DNA of 64,000 nt from Candidatus Melainabacteria bacterium (GCA_005110385.1 DUDT01000012.1:148600-212599), one strand, 5' to 3'. Shown: positions 42,487 to 53,104, counted from the first letter of the stretch. Notes: generated by a model not told the origin, from the sequence alone. Made by a program: numbers and translations.

Positions 42487-42492
42487 TATAAT
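42487..42492 (+). promoter_or_regulatory. -10 element TATAAT of the small basic protein gene
   Basis: TATAAT lies 44 nt before the ATG at 42537; the leader contains GGGAAGTGAG, a weak ribosome site. Confidence 0.45.
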
Positions 42493-42536
42493 CAAGTAAT
42501 AATTGTTCAAAGTTGAATCGGGAAGTGAGATATTAG

Positions 42537-42878
42537 ATGTTGGGAATCATTTTAAATTCTGCAATCGCAGTAGTTGCGACTGCTTTAATACCGACAGGTG
42601 ACAGTGAAGCACCTAAAAATAGAGTATATGGTATAGATCCAGAGATGCCTCCTAAGGTAGATCCAGGTACTCAGAGAATTCAAGATCGTCTTATGCAGAG
42701 CATGATGGCTCGTGCTGCTGAGATGTTTAATTCGGTAGAAGGAATTACTGAGCGAGATAAAAGAGAGCAGGAAAAACGTAGAAAAGTTAGGGCTTTACAG
42801 TTGAAGGCTCGTCAAAAAGAGATTCGTAAGCTTAAAGTTAAAGGACGTCGTTTCCTTAGAGATTTGTCTGGTAAATGA
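42537..42878 (+). CDS. Small basic protein of unknown function
   Basis: A 113-residue protein. The first 20 residues (MLGIILNSAIAVVATALIPT) look like a signal peptide or membrane anchor, followed by a proline-rich stretch (RVYGIDPEMPPKVDPGTQ) and a long, very basic helical end (RDKREQEKRRKVRALQLKAR, KLKVKGRRFLRDLSGK). Basic tails of this kind occur in nucleic-acid-binding or membrane-tethering proteins, but no family is recognised. It ends 8 nt before a strong bidirectional terminator shared with groEL. Confidence 0.7.
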   Translation: MLGIILNSAIAVVATALIPTGDSEAPKNRVYGIDPEMPPKVDPGTQRIQDRLMQSMMARAAEMFNSVEGITERDKREQEKRRKVRALQLKARQKEIRKLKVKGRRFLRDLSGK

Positions 42879-42886
42879 GCTTAATT

Positions 42887-42942
42887 AAATAATAAATAAA
42901 AACCCCCCTCTTTTTAAAGAGGGGGGTTTTTATTTATTATTT
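42887..42942. terminator. Perfect 27-bp bidirectional intrinsic terminator
   Basis: The 27 bases at 42887-42913 are the exact reverse complement of 42916-42942, with a 2-nt loop. The stem contains CCCCCCTCTTT and ends in A/T-rich arms, so both strands give a GC-rich hairpin followed by T-runs. It serves the small basic protein gene and groEL, which converge on it. Confidence 0.95.
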
Positions 42943-42963
42943 AGTGGAATGGTTTAAGAAACC

Positions 42964-44619
<1,656 letters not shown>

Positions 44620-44626
44620 TTAAGTA

Positions 44627-44938
44627 CTATGCTTCTACGACTGCTAATATTTCGTTCTCTGAAAGAATTAGAAGATCCTCATTATCTACTTTGATCTCAG
44701 TACCAGCATATTTAGAGTAAATAACTATATCACCCTCTTTAAGATCGATCTTCTGTCTATCACCTTTTTCATTAAGTGCCCCCGGACCGATAGCTAGAAC
44801 CATTCCTTCAAGTGGTTTTTCTTGAGAACCGCTTGGAAGATAGATTCCACCTTCTGTTTTATCTTTAGCTTCAAGTTTTTTTATAACTAACTTATTACCG
44901 AGTGGTCTAAGTTTTTTCTTTGTTGCAGTTGCGCTCAT
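44627..44938 (-). CDS. groS: Co-chaperonin GroES (Hsp10)
   Basis: GroES caps GroEL. The 103-residue protein has the expected KKLRPLGNKLVIKKLEAKDK start, the mobile loop TEGGIYLPSGSQEKPLEGMV, the VLAIGPGALNEKG segment and the end motif EGDIVIYSKYAGTEIKVDNE. A strong Shine-Dalgarno AGGAGG lies 6 nt before the ATG (44945-44950), which marks it out from most genes here. TACAAT is a plausible -10 further upstream. No CIRCE palindrome (TTAGCACTC-N9-GAGTGCTAA) is present, so HrcA control is not supported by the sequence. Confidence 0.97.
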   Translation of the reverse strand: MSATATKKKLRPLGNKLVIKKLEAKDKTEGGIYLPSGSQEKPLEGMVLAIGPGALNEKGDRQKIDLKEGDIVIYSKYAGTEIKVDNEDLLILSENEILAVVEA

Positions 44939-45066
44939 ATTTTACCTCCTAAAATATTCAACTAATTTCTTCGTATGATTGTATCATGCTTGAATCGGTA
45001 AAGATTAGATCTAGCTTTACTTATAACCTTTGATTTTAGATTTTTTTTAGAAATTTTAGCGCTTGA

Positions 45067-45110
45067 AGATGAGGAAAACGCAGAAATTGGAGATAGGTAA
45101 TAGTCTCATG
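45067..45110. repeat. Dispersed repeat copy F before the PPOX-like gene
   Basis: GAGGAAAACGCAGAAATTGG then AGATAGGTAATAGTCTCAT keeps the full core. ATGAG and CTCAT on the two flanks can pair. It ends 13 nt before the chosen start of the oxidase gene. Confidence 0.7.
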
Positions 45111-45123
45111 ATATGTTTTGGTT

Positions 45124-46653
45124 ATGCTTTATGACTTTATTATCGTTGGAGGGGGAATATCTGGTCTTTACGCTGCTTATGAATTAAAGAAAAAAGGTTT
45201 TAAAATACTTATTCTAGAAAAAACTGCAGTGGTTGGCGGTACGTGGAGTAGCTTTCAATACAAGACTTCCGTCTATGAATTAGGACCTAATACGATTTTA
45301 AGTAACTCCGATGAGCTTTTAGGTTTGATTGAAGATTTAGGAATGGAAGATGAATTATTGTCATCCCTGCTTTCATCTGCGAAGCGTTATATCTATCATC
45401 ATCATAAATTAATTGAATTGAGTTCTAATCCTTTGCAGCTTTTAAATTCAGGTGTTTTATCCACACTCGGCTTTTTGAGAATTTTTCTAGAACCATTTTT
45501 CCATAAAGCTCTTACTTGCAGAACAGCAGGAACTACTCGCAAACCTGCAGATTTAAATACTGAAGAGTCTGTCAGGCAGTTTTGTGAAAGGAAATTCGGG
45601 ATTGAGCTTACTGATGTTTTAGTGAAAACTTTTCTCAAGGGAGTTTGGGCGGGAGATATTTCTCAGCTATCAGCAAATATTGCTCTGAGTAATTTAGTGA
45701 AACTTGAAAAAAAATCTGGTTCGATCTTTTTTGGCTTCATTGTCGATATCTTTCAGGGTTTTATTTCACGAGTTCCTAAAAATCTTTTCAAAGGCGTGAT
45801 TTCAGATGAAGTTGAGCTGGAGTCATCTTTAAAAAAAGAATTTAGTAAAAACAAATCTACACTGTCGTTTAAGAACGGCTTGCAGTCATTAACTCAGAGA
45901 ATGGCAGATGAATTATCTGAGTCTTTAAAGTTTAATACTGAAGTGGAATCTATTTTAAACGTGCATCATGAAAATGGCGAAAGCACAGAGTTTTCAGCGC
46001 ATGAACAGCAGTATTATCTTTTAAAGACTAATCAAGGTGATTTTAAAGCAAAGTCGGTGATTATCGCCTCTCCAGCATATGTCGCAGCTAAGCTTTTAGC
46101 AGATTTAGATTCTAAAGTTTCTGCTAGCTTGGCGAGTATAGAATATGCGCCAATTGCACTCTGTGCTTATGTTTTACCTAAAGCTAAGCTAAAAAAAGAA
46201 TTAAAAGGGTTCGGTTTTTTATCAGCTGATGATTCTATAAAGGTTTTAGGTTCTATATGGGCTTCTGAGCTTTTTCCAGAGAGGAATTTAGATGACGAAT
46301 ATCTGCATATTAGCTTTATTGGTGGGGCTTTAAATACAAGCATTGTAAGCGCAGAAATTAAAGATTGCGAGCCGTCCCATCTTTGGGGTGAGTTAACTGC
46401 AGAGCTTAGTTTAATTTATAAAGACTGGGCCAAAGAGCCTCTAGGGAAAGAGGATTTTAAGTTGTTAGATATTAAAGTTATAGGTAAAGCTATTCCCCAG
46501 CTTAATTTAGGGCACGGAAAACTAATCGAAGATTTACAAAAACAGCTCAGGTCAGATAATCCTAAAATACACTTAATAGGTAACTATTTAAAAGGCGTAT
46601 CTATAAAGGATGCACTGCGCAGTGTGACGGAGCTTAATAGTTGTTTAGTTTAG
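45124..46653 (+). CDS. Protoporphyrinogen oxidase-like FAD-dependent oxidoreductase
   Basis: A 509-residue flavin amine-oxidase/PPOX family protein. The dinucleotide-binding motif is at the start: YDFIIVGGGISGLYAAYELK followed by ILEKTAVVGGTWSSF. YELGPNTILSNSDELLGLIE is close to the PPOX (HemY) substrate-side motif, and KGVWAGDISQLSANIALSNL matches the GVYAGD segment of HemY. The C-terminal NYLKGVSIKDALRSVTELNS aligns with the FAD-binding end (GNxxxGVSIxDC). A HemY-type role in heme synthesis is likely; no other heme gene is nearby. ATG 45124 is preferred over TTG 45118. Its last 20 nt overlap the convergent ycf45 gene. Confidence 0.85.
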   Translation: MLYDFIIVGGGISGLYAAYELKKKGFKILILEKTAVVGGTWSSFQYKTSVYELGPNTILSNSDELLGLIEDLGMEDELLSSLLSSAKRYIYHHHKLIELSSNPLQLLNSGVLSTLGFLRIFLEPFFHKALTCRTAGTTRKPADLNTEESVRQFCERKFGIELTDVLVKTFLKGVWAGDISQLSANIALSNLVKLEKKSGSIFFGFIVDIFQGFISRVPKNLFKGVISDEVELESSLKKEFSKNKSTLSFKNGLQSLTQRMADELSESLKFNTEVESILNVHHENGESTEFSAHEQQYYLLKTNQGDFKAKSVIIASPAYVAAKLLADLDSKVSASLASIEYAPIALCAYVLPKAKLKKELKGFGFLSADDSIKVLGSIWASELFPERNLDDEYLHISFIGGALNTSIVSAEIKDCEPSHLWGELTAELSLIYKDWAKEPLGKEDFKLLDIKVIGKAIPQLNLGHGKLIEDLQKQLRSDNPKIHLIGNYLKGVSIKDALRSVTELNSCLV

Positions 46654-47989
46654 TCCAAGGTTCGTCATCAGCGTAAGGGATATCGTTTACTATATCCTCA
46701 AGAGTGCTTCTGATGCTTAGTAGAGAATTTTCTTCGACGATTTTAATGGGGATTTTTTTCTTGCGAGAAATTTCATATATCTGAGCATCGGGCTGAGCAT
46801 AGCTTTTCAGAGCGAATATCATATCTGCTTCATCGATGGTATTTGCGATAGTAAGCTCAATATCGTGCCCACTCAAAGAGCGCTTTAATAGTGACTTAGA
46901 TATGGCATAAGGATAAATAGCTAGGCTATTACCATCTTTACTAAAAGGAAAATTACTGATTTGGCTAGAAGGTTCTTCCCTGTAGGGTTTCTCTAATATA
47001 GTAATCTCGTCAGTATCTTTATTCCTAGTACGAAGCTCAGGTTGAACTGTCCATCCTCTTAATATAGAATCTACGCTCATAGCGGTATTCTTGTGAACAT
47101 TTACAGTATAGCGATCTATAATTTCAACACAAATGTCAAAAGTGGGCTTAGATGCTCTTTCTAAGATAGTTTTTCTGGTTCCACGTTTGCGTGCTTCATC
47201 GTCACCTAAAGTCACAGACTCTATTCCACCGATTAGATCACTTAAAGTAGGGTTTTGTATTATGTTCTCAAGGTTAATTCCATGCGCTGTACCTATTAAT
47301 CGTACACCTCGCTCTGCGATGGTTCTTGCGGCATAAGCCTCTTCCTGAGTACCTATCTCATCAATGATAATAACCTCAGGCATATGATTTTCCACTGCTT
47401 CTATCATGATGTCATGCTGCTGAAGGTGTTTAGGAAGCTGCATTCTACGCGCTCTGCCGATAGCTGGGTGTGGTATGTCGCCGTCACCACCTATTTCATT
47501 AGAAGTATCTATAACTACCACTCTTTGTTCTTGTTCGGTGGAGATTTTATATGCTATTTCTCTAAGAATAGTGGTTTTACCAACGCCAGGAGGCCCTAGT
47601 AGTAAAAGGGATTTAGACTCCTGAAGGCAGTCTTTTATAATATCAACAGTGCCGAATACCGATCTGCCAACGCGCATAGTTAAGCCAACGATTTTATTGA
47701 TTTTATTTCTAATACAGCTGATTCTATGTAAAGTCCCTTCAAGACCAGCTCTATTAGAGTCATTAAATTCACCGACTCTTGCGACTATATCGTCAATAAA
47801 GCTTTGAGTGACAATTCTTTCGCCAAGCATTATGGTTTTTTGCTTAGAAAATCTAGCTTCTGGAATACGACCTAAGTCGAGAACTATTTCTATTAACTTT
47901 GTCAGATCATGATTTAGTAAAATCTGCTTAACTTCTTTAGGTAATAAATCTACTATTTTTTGTACGTCGTCTTTAACGATATTTACCAT
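46634..47989 (-). CDS. ycf45: Ycf45/SpoIIIAA-like AAA ATPase with C-terminal R3H domain
   Basis: A 451-residue single-stranded nucleic-acid binding ATPase of the Ycf45 family, conserved in cyanobacteria and some plastids. The central AAA/RecA-like domain has SLLLLGPPGVGKTTILREIA (Walker A), VVVIDTSNEIGGDGDIPHPA, MPEVIIIDEIGTQEEAYAAR (Walker B) and RGVRLIGTAHGINLENIIQN. The C-terminal R3H region is IPIKIVEENSLLSIRSTLED. The exact function in cyanobacteria is unclear, with links to RNA metabolism suggested. It lies 45 nt upstream of the LdpA homologue's 3' end on the same strand. Confidence 0.88.
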   Translation of the reverse strand: MVNIVKDDVQKIVDLLPKEVKQILLNHDLTKLIEIVLDLGRIPEARFSKQKTIMLGERIVTQSFIDDIVARVGEFNDSNRAGLEGTLHRISCIRNKINKIVGLTMRVGRSVFGTVDIIKDCLQESKSLLLLGPPGVGKTTILREIAYKISTEQEQRVVVIDTSNEIGGDGDIPHPAIGRARRMQLPKHLQQHDIMIEAVENHMPEVIIIDEIGTQEEAYAARTIAERGVRLIGTAHGINLENIIQNPTLSDLIGGIESVTLGDDEARKRGTRKTILERASKPTFDICVEIIDRYTVNVHKNTAMSVDSILRGWTVQPELRTRNKDTDEITILEKPYREEPSSQISNFPFSKDGNSLAIYPYAISKSLLKRSLSGHDIELTIANTIDEADMIFALKSYAQPDAQIYEISRKKKIPIKIVEENSLLSIRSTLEDIVNDIPYADDEPWTKLNNY

Positions 47990-48034
47990 TAAGTCAAATC
48001 TCTTTTATTAATATTCTTATTTTAGTAGTTAAAC

Positions 48035-49087
48035 CTATTTTTGTACAGAAAGAATATCGTAATTCTCAGCATTTAATTTAGACTGATTAATAATCTTTTT
48101 ACATAAATATTTAGCTTCCTCTATATCTAGTTCTAAGATTTTCTTTCTGAGCCAAGAACCAATGGCAACGCCATGAATATCTATGCCTAAAGCTCGTGCT
48201 TTAGCTAGGCTTTTATCGTCAATACCACCAGCTATCTGCACAAATATATTAGGCAAAAGTAGATTATTTTCCTTTAGTGCTTTTAAAACTAAGTCTGCAT
48301 TATGTATGCTTTTTAAATCTTTATCGGTATTGTTGGGAAGTCTTGCACCAGACTGGGGAATTCCGTCACATTGAATGATAATCAAGCGATCTTTAAAATT
48401 GGGCTGCTCACGTGTCATTCTTGCGATAAATATCGCTGATTCTGCAAGCTCGTTATCGGTCATTTTCTCAGAACCGATAGAGAATGATTCGAGTTTTACG
48501 GAATTTAAATCAAGTTTTAAGTAGAAATTTTCTAATGCCTCAAGATTAGACCCCAAGTGAATTTCAAAGGCAGAGGCTCCTAGAAGAAATAAGCGATTTA
48601 ACTCAAGTGGGTTCGACGCTGACCAGTTTTCAAAATCCAAGGCATCGTAGGGGCAGTATTCAAGGCAATTAGAGCAGCCGAAACATAAATCAGCTTCATA
48701 GCTGAAGATATTTAAATCACTAAAAGCTGCCGATGGGCAGCTTGGTATACAGAGCTGACATTTAGTACATTTATCTTCATCCACCATGATTCTTCTGAAA
48801 TGGGGATCTTTGTCAATATTTACACTTATCATTAATAATGGCTCAGGAGCGGGTTTGTGAATCGCTTGATTGTTTATTGATGTTTTGAATTCTTCTAGAG
48901 CACGCGTAATACCTCGATTTGCGGCAATTATGGAGTGAGGAAATGCGGAAATATCTATTACATCTGCTCCAGCATAAGTGAAACAATAAGAATAATCTTC
49001 AATGCTCGTTAGATCTTTTAGTGAAGCACCAATTATAAGCTTGTGATAAGAGTGATTACTAAGAGAATTCTCGATGCTTTTTGAAAT
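48035..49087 (-). CDS. ldpA: LdpA-like 4Fe-4S protein; likely non-canonical ATT start
   Basis: LdpA is an Fe-S protein that modulates the cyanobacterial circadian clock in response to redox/light. The ferredoxin region has two clusters of cysteines (EDKCTKCQLCIPSCPSAAFS and DLCFGCSNCLEYCPYDALDF), and the C-terminal domain carries LPNIFVQIAGGIDDKSLAKA. The first ATG (48832) would give 265 residues and cut off the N-terminal domain, but the frame stays open upstream to 49120s and codes HKLIIGASLKDLTSIEDYSY and AGADVIDISAFPHSIIAANR, typical LdpA sequence. No ATG, GTG or TTG occurs in that part. ATT at 49087, with AAGGA 9-13 nt upstream, gives 350 residues, close to the usual LdpA length. Confidence 0.85.
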   Translation of the reverse strand: MSKSIENSLSNHSYHKLIIGASLKDLTSIEDYSYCFTYAGADVIDISAFPHSIIAANRGITRALEEFKTSINNQAIHKPAPEPLLMISVNIDKDPHFRRIMVDEDKCTKCQLCIPSCPSAAFSDLNIFSYEADLCFGCSNCLEYCPYDALDFENWSASNPLELNRLFLLGASAFEIHLGSNLEALENFYLKLDLNSVKLESFSIGSEKMTDNELAESAIFIARMTREQPNFKDRLIIIQCDGIPQSGARLPNNTDKDLKSIHNADLVLKALKENNLLLPNIFVQIAGGIDDKSLAKARALGIDIHGVAIGSWLRKKILELDIEEAKYLCKKIINQSKLNAENYDILSVQK

Positions 49088-49186
49088 AAAGATATTCCTT
49101 AACTTGATTAATACGTATTACGTCTTGTAGAATTAAAGTGTAATACATGATGTAATTATTGTAACTTTACGATAATTCGCTTGTCA

Positions 49187-50746
49187 ATGGGAATCAATCC
49201 ACTTAATTTAAGCTCTCTTAAAGAGGCTCTGCCGCCTCTTGGTTTAGCTAATGCTGATGCCCCAGATCCAAAGAAGCTTGCTGAAGCCATTAAGCCAGGG
49301 ACTTATTTAACGATACCAGAGGCCTATTATAAAGACGGTGAACATAAAGGGCAATTAAATTTTTCAAAGATTGAATCAGGGATCGCTGCTTATCAAGTTG
49401 GGCATGGAAGGAAAAAATCTTTAGCGAAGTCTCTTGTAAATTTAGGTGTATTATGGGGAGGAGTTAAGCTTTTATTTGCTAATCAGCAAGGAGTTTTAAA
49501 ACAAGAAACATCCTCGCTACCTACTGCACAAAGGCAATTTCAGCAGATTCTTAATGCTCCAAGTAATTTTTTAAACAAAGGGGCTCAGCCAAAATTAGAT
49601 GCTAAGCAGTTTGATATTTTACAAGAGGCACTCCCAGCTTTTCTTTTGGGAACAGGGCGTAGTCAATACGAGACAGCGGCGAAGGGTCCTTTGGCAAAAG
49701 CCGTTGTCACAGTTACGAAGCCATTAGTTTTTATTTCTAGTAAATTGATGAGAGCTTTTGGTTTATTGAAATTAGCCTCACTTGGTTTAAATATGATGGA
49801 AAAAGCTGATCCACAAGCTAATCCTAATCCAGATTTTAAAAATAGTAATTTTTTAAATGATATTGCAGATAGAGGATTAGGGTTCTTTCCTTTAGTGAAA
49901 AGTATAGGAGATTTGAATCGAGTGGTGGATACTTCTAAGGGAAACATTTTAATGGCAGTGAACGGTGTAGGTGGATTACTTATCAATGCCATGCTGTTTA
50001 AGAATCAGTGGAATAATTTTCTAGATGGGCTAACAAATAAGGATGATAATGGTGTATACAGCCTGCCAGAGAAGATTTTATCCATGTCATCTTATTTAGG
50101 GCTAGATGATTCAAATAAAGAGAAAATTCGAGCTTCGGTGACTAAGTTTATTGATACTCTTGAGCAGGGTAAATTTAGAGATATTGGAGATCCTAGTAGG
50201 CGTGTTCATGCCCTAGCTCAAGCATTTAAAGGCTTATCTTTCTTGGGTGATAATCGTGGTGAAGGTGTACGAGATCAAGGTAATTTCCTTGCAAGAACCT
50301 TGCATAGATTTATGTCCGTGATTCTAGACTTGCCGGCTAATTCCATGCTTGCTATAAGAACTTTGTCGGTATTTGATAAATTAAGGAAGCATGAAACCGT
50401 GAAAGCTGAAGATTTAGAGAATATAGAGACTGGGGTTAAATTAAAATCTTCTGCGATTATGGCTCAAAAGCTTTTAGTTTCTACTGTCTTAAATGGTTTA
50501 ATGAAAGTTAAGATAGATTTTGGTGGTTCTCTTGCAGATCTTAAGTCTTTAGAATCGTGGAAGGAACGGTTTGAAGGGTGGAGTAAAGGTTTAACTAATG
50601 CTACTTTCTTGCCATTTGTGGGAACTTTATTTGCGCCTATTAAACAATGGGTGATTTCAAGTATCAATAATAAGGAAAAGACCATCTTGAGATCAGGCAT
50701 TGCCGATAAAATCCCGGACATTGAGGCTGGACTTGTTGCAGCTTGA
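49187..50746 (+). CDS. Large protein of unknown function
   Basis: A 519-residue protein, not recognised. The ATG at 49187 is chosen over a TTG two codons upstream. The N-terminus (GINPLNLSSLKEALPPLGLA) is polar and short; several hydrophobic patches (LVNLGVLWGGVKLLFA, GLLKLASLGLNMM, ILMAVNGVGGLLINAMLF, FMSVILDLPANSMLAI) look amphipathic or membrane-associated, but there is no signal peptide. The gene has its own promoter region and is flanked by genes on the other strand, so it is a single-gene unit. It resembles the other unknowns in the window in size and Ala/Leu/Gly-rich helical make-up, without provable homology. Confidence 0.8.
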   Translation: MGINPLNLSSLKEALPPLGLANADAPDPKKLAEAIKPGTYLTIPEAYYKDGEHKGQLNFSKIESGIAAYQVGHGRKKSLAKSLVNLGVLWGGVKLLFANQQGVLKQETSSLPTAQRQFQQILNAPSNFLNKGAQPKLDAKQFDILQEALPAFLLGTGRSQYETAAKGPLAKAVVTVTKPLVFISSKLMRAFGLLKLASLGLNMMEKADPQANPNPDFKNSNFLNDIADRGLGFFPLVKSIGDLNRVVDTSKGNILMAVNGVGGLLINAMLFKNQWNNFLDGLTNKDDNGVYSLPEKILSMSSYLGLDDSNKEKIRASVTKFIDTLEQGKFRDIGDPSRRVHALAQAFKGLSFLGDNRGEGVRDQGNFLARTLHRFMSVILDLPANSMLAIRTLSVFDKLRKHETVKAEDLENIETGVKLKSSAIMAQKLLVSTVLNGLMKVKIDFGGSLADLKSLESWKERFEGWSKGLTNATFLPFVGTLFAPIKQWVISSINNKEKTILRSGIADKIPDIEAGLVAA

Positions 50747-50789
50747 AAAATTTCTCGGGATATTTAGGTTTTAAATTCCTGCACTTTCC

Positions 50790-51728
50790 TTAGGCTACTT
50801 GCATATTTAAATTAGCTAATTCTACATTAGCTAGGCAGGCTGCACCTACCATGCCAGAATTATTAGCGAGTTTACCTTCTATAACATTTATATAAGGTTT
50901 TAAAGCATCTACTACTCTGGCTTTCAGTTTTTTATTTAAATTAGGGTAATTAATAAACTGTGCTAAGCCACCGCCGATAACGACTGCCTCTGGATCAAAG
51001 CTATTAATTAAACTTGCTATACCCTGTGCTACATGATCATGCCAAACACTTATAACCTCGATAGCGTCAGCATCGCCATGATTATATTTATCCATTAGGC
51101 TGTAGTTATTTATATTAGGGTCTGCTAAATAAGTGCGAGCCGTGTTATTTAACCCAGTCCCAGAGGCGTAAGCCTCCCAGCAGTCCCAACTGCCGCAAGT
51201 ACACCTGCGAGTCCTGTTACTGTGTAATTTTAAATGACCTATTTCACCACCACCAAAATGTGCTCCACGCCAGATCTGATCATTAATGATAATGCCACCA
51301 CCAATTCCAGTGCCGAGTGTGACCATGATCATGGATTTAAAATCTTTTCCTGAACCAATAGCATATTCACCATAAGCTGAACAGTTTGCATCATTTTCAA
51401 CTATCACTGGAAGAGATAGCTTAGCTTCTAATTCTTTTTTTACTTTAGTACCTTTCCAAGAAGGGATATTTCCACATGAGCCAATCATCTCTCCTTTTTC
51501 GTTTACCATTCCAGCGGTAGATACTCCTACTGCTGCGATACTGTGTGTCTCTTGGATTTTTTCAACCATCTTACACATAGTGTCAATAATATCTTCAGAC
51601 GTGCCACTAGGAGTGGCTTCTTTAATGATTCCTGATTCAACGAATATAGATCCTTTCATCGGAGCGGCTGCAAGTTTAGTTCCACCCAAATCAATACCTA
51701 CTGTCGTAACATCGTCGTTAATAAGCAT
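50790..51728 (-). CDS. ROK-family glucokinase
   Basis: A 312-residue sugar kinase of the ROK family, most likely glucokinase. Seen: VGIDLGGTKLAAAPMKGSIF (phosphate loop), VIVENDANCSAYGEYAIGSG with the catalytic Asp, MVTLGTGIGGGIIINDQIWR, GEIGHLKLHSN, and the zinc motif RRCTCGSWDCWEAYASGTGL (CxCGxxxCxE). EAVVIGGGLAQFINY near the end completes the family pattern. It feeds glucose into central metabolism; the window also has galE and glycosyltransferases that use UDP-glucose. It is preceded by a HIT gene on the same strand with a 61-nt gap. Confidence 0.9.
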   Translation of the reverse strand: MLINDDVTTVGIDLGGTKLAAAPMKGSIFVESGIIKEATPSGTSEDIIDTMCKMVEKIQETHSIAAVGVSTAGMVNEKGEMIGSCGNIPSWKGTKVKKELEAKLSLPVIVENDANCSAYGEYAIGSGKDFKSMIMVTLGTGIGGGIIINDQIWRGAHFGGGEIGHLKLHSNRTRRCTCGSWDCWEAYASGTGLNNTARTYLADPNINNYSLMDKYNHGDADAIEVISVWHDHVAQGIASLINSFDPEAVVIGGGLAQFINYPNLNKKLKARVVDALKPYINVIEGKLANNSGMVGAACLANVELANLNMQVA

Positions 51729-51789
51729 GTATTTGAATATATCATGAAATAATCAACAATTTAAGCTCAGGCTAGGCTGAATATGAAAT

Positions 51790-52140
51790 TCATCCTGGAG
51801 GCCATTCAAGTTTTCGCCCAGCGATGAGATGAAGATGAAAATGGTGAACAGTTTGCCCTCCGTCTTCGTTAGTGTTCGCTACTATTCTGTAGCCTTTTTC
51901 GGCAAAGCCTAATTTAGAGGCTAAGCGAGAGGCGGTTAATAGAATCTCACCAAGAATATTTTTGTGATTATCTTGCATCTCGTTTAGATTCTGAATATGA
52001 TCTTTAGGAATTATAAGGTAGTGATGTTCAGCGCAAGGGTTTATATCAGTAAAAGCTAGTATGTCTTCATTCTCGAAAACTTTTTTTGCTGGTATTTTTC
52101 CAGTGATAATTTTACAGAATAAGCAGCTTTCATCTAGCAT
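51790..52140 (-). CDS. HIT family nucleotide-binding protein
   Basis: A 116-residue histidine-triad hydrolase, likely an HINT-type phosphoramidase. CLFCKIITGKIPAKKVFENE and DILAFTDINPCAEHHYLIIP match the N-terminal family motif, and HHFHLHLIAG near the end is the HxHxH active-site triad. CxxC at residues 6-9 is the usual zinc site. The ATG at 52140 (MLDESCLFCKIITG) is chosen: it gives the normal start, and it overlaps the asparaginase stop by 11 nt. The frame can be extended to 52191, but that would put a hydrophobic leader inside the asparaginase gene. Confidence 0.92.
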   Translation of the reverse strand: MLDESCLFCKIITGKIPAKKVFENEDILAFTDINPCAEHHYLIIPKDHIQNLNEMQDNHKNILGEILLTASRLASKLGFAEKGYRIVANTNEDGGQTVHHFHLHLIAGRKLEWPPG

Positions 52141-53104
52141 TAAATGAAATATTACCAATAACCAATTCTTGACTATTAAAAATGTTTTCATCTAGCGATA
52201 TTTCATTTGGCTTAAGCCAGCCGAGATGTTCTAGAAAGCCTTTAGTGATAATATTTTTAGCTCTAGAAGATCCATCAATAATTTTAATAATGAGGCATTC
52301 ATGGTTTATTAAATTTAAGACTACCATTAATCCTTCGGCTCCACCTTTTGCCATGAAATTGTTTGGTCTAGCTTGCATAACTAGTGAGTCGATTTGATTT
52401 GGTCCACCTATTAACAGTGGATATTCGTTCATGGCTTTATAAATTTTTTGATATGCTGGCTCTTCTGCTGTTTTGGAAAATATCTTAGCCATTTCTTTTA
52501 GCGAGAGATGGAAGGTCGGTAAGCCACAACCATCAATGCCTGTAATGATTTCTTGATCATTCTTGATATCGCTTAATCTTTTAATTTCATTTAAAATATT
52601 TTTCTGTAGCGGGTGTGATTCATTAATGTAGCTATTCTCTGGTGAAAAGTCCTGTATATCAGTCTTGAAAGACTCTGTTTGATTTATTTTTTTTATTAAA
52701 GAGTTTTCACTAATTCGCATTAAAGTGTGCTTACCAGCACAATTGTGTGCAAATTTTGATTTAAGGTAGCCACTGTTTAAATTGGAACCTTTTAATAGCC
52801 CGAGCTTTAGTGAGTCTTCTGAGATTTCATATTCTTGGCTTAAATCTAGTAACGTCTTTAACTGCTCTGGGGTGCTGTTATGAGAAGCGCAGGCTATGGC
52901 TATATATCTATCTGGAATATTTCCACTGATAAATGATAATGAGACTTTAGCTTGAATAGGTTTAATGATAGAACGCGTAAAACATTTAAATTCCCCATTG
53001 CCCCAAGACTGTATTATCTTTTCACCCTTAACTAAAACGGCGATGCCGTAGTGAATACTTTCAATTTGCTTATTGCGATATACTGTAGCTAAGTCTATTA
53101 TCAT
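52130..53104 (-). CDS. Asparaginase of the rhizobial/type III group (PF06089)
   Basis: A 324-residue asparaginase of the Rhizobium etli AnsA type, unrelated to E. coli AnsB. Family marks: ESIHYGIAVLVKGEKIIQSW, FTRSIIKPIQAKVSLSFISG (SxxKPxQ), IAIACASHNSTPEQLKTLLD (conserved SHNST/H), HNCAGKHTLMRISENSL (Cys-x-GKH) and GIDGCGLPTFHLSLKEMAKI. AKGGAEGLMVVLNLIN follows. It hydrolyses asparagine to aspartate and ammonia. It shares a 9-nt divergent promoter with the next gene and overlaps the HIT gene's start at its own end. Confidence 0.88.
   Translation of the reverse strand: MIIDLATVYRNKQIESIHYGIAVLVKGEKIIQSWGNGEFKCFTRSIIKPIQAKVSLSFISGNIPDRYIAIACASHNSTPEQLKTLLDLSQEYEISEDSLKLGLLKGSNLNSGYLKSKFAHNCAGKHTLMRISENSLIKKINQTESFKTDIQDFSPENSYINESHPLQKNILNEIKRLSDIKNDQEIITGIDGCGLPTFHLSLKEMAKIFSKTAEEPAYQKIYKAMNEYPLLIGGPNQIDSLVMQARPNNFMAKGGAEGLMVVLNLINHECLIIKIIDGSSRAKNIITKGFLEHLGWLKPNEISLDENIFNSQELVIGNISFNAR

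Noticed and set aside
44940-45060. A CIRCE/HrcA operator upstream of groES.
   Set aside because: The TTAGCACTC-N9-GAGTGCTAA palindrome is absent on both strands.
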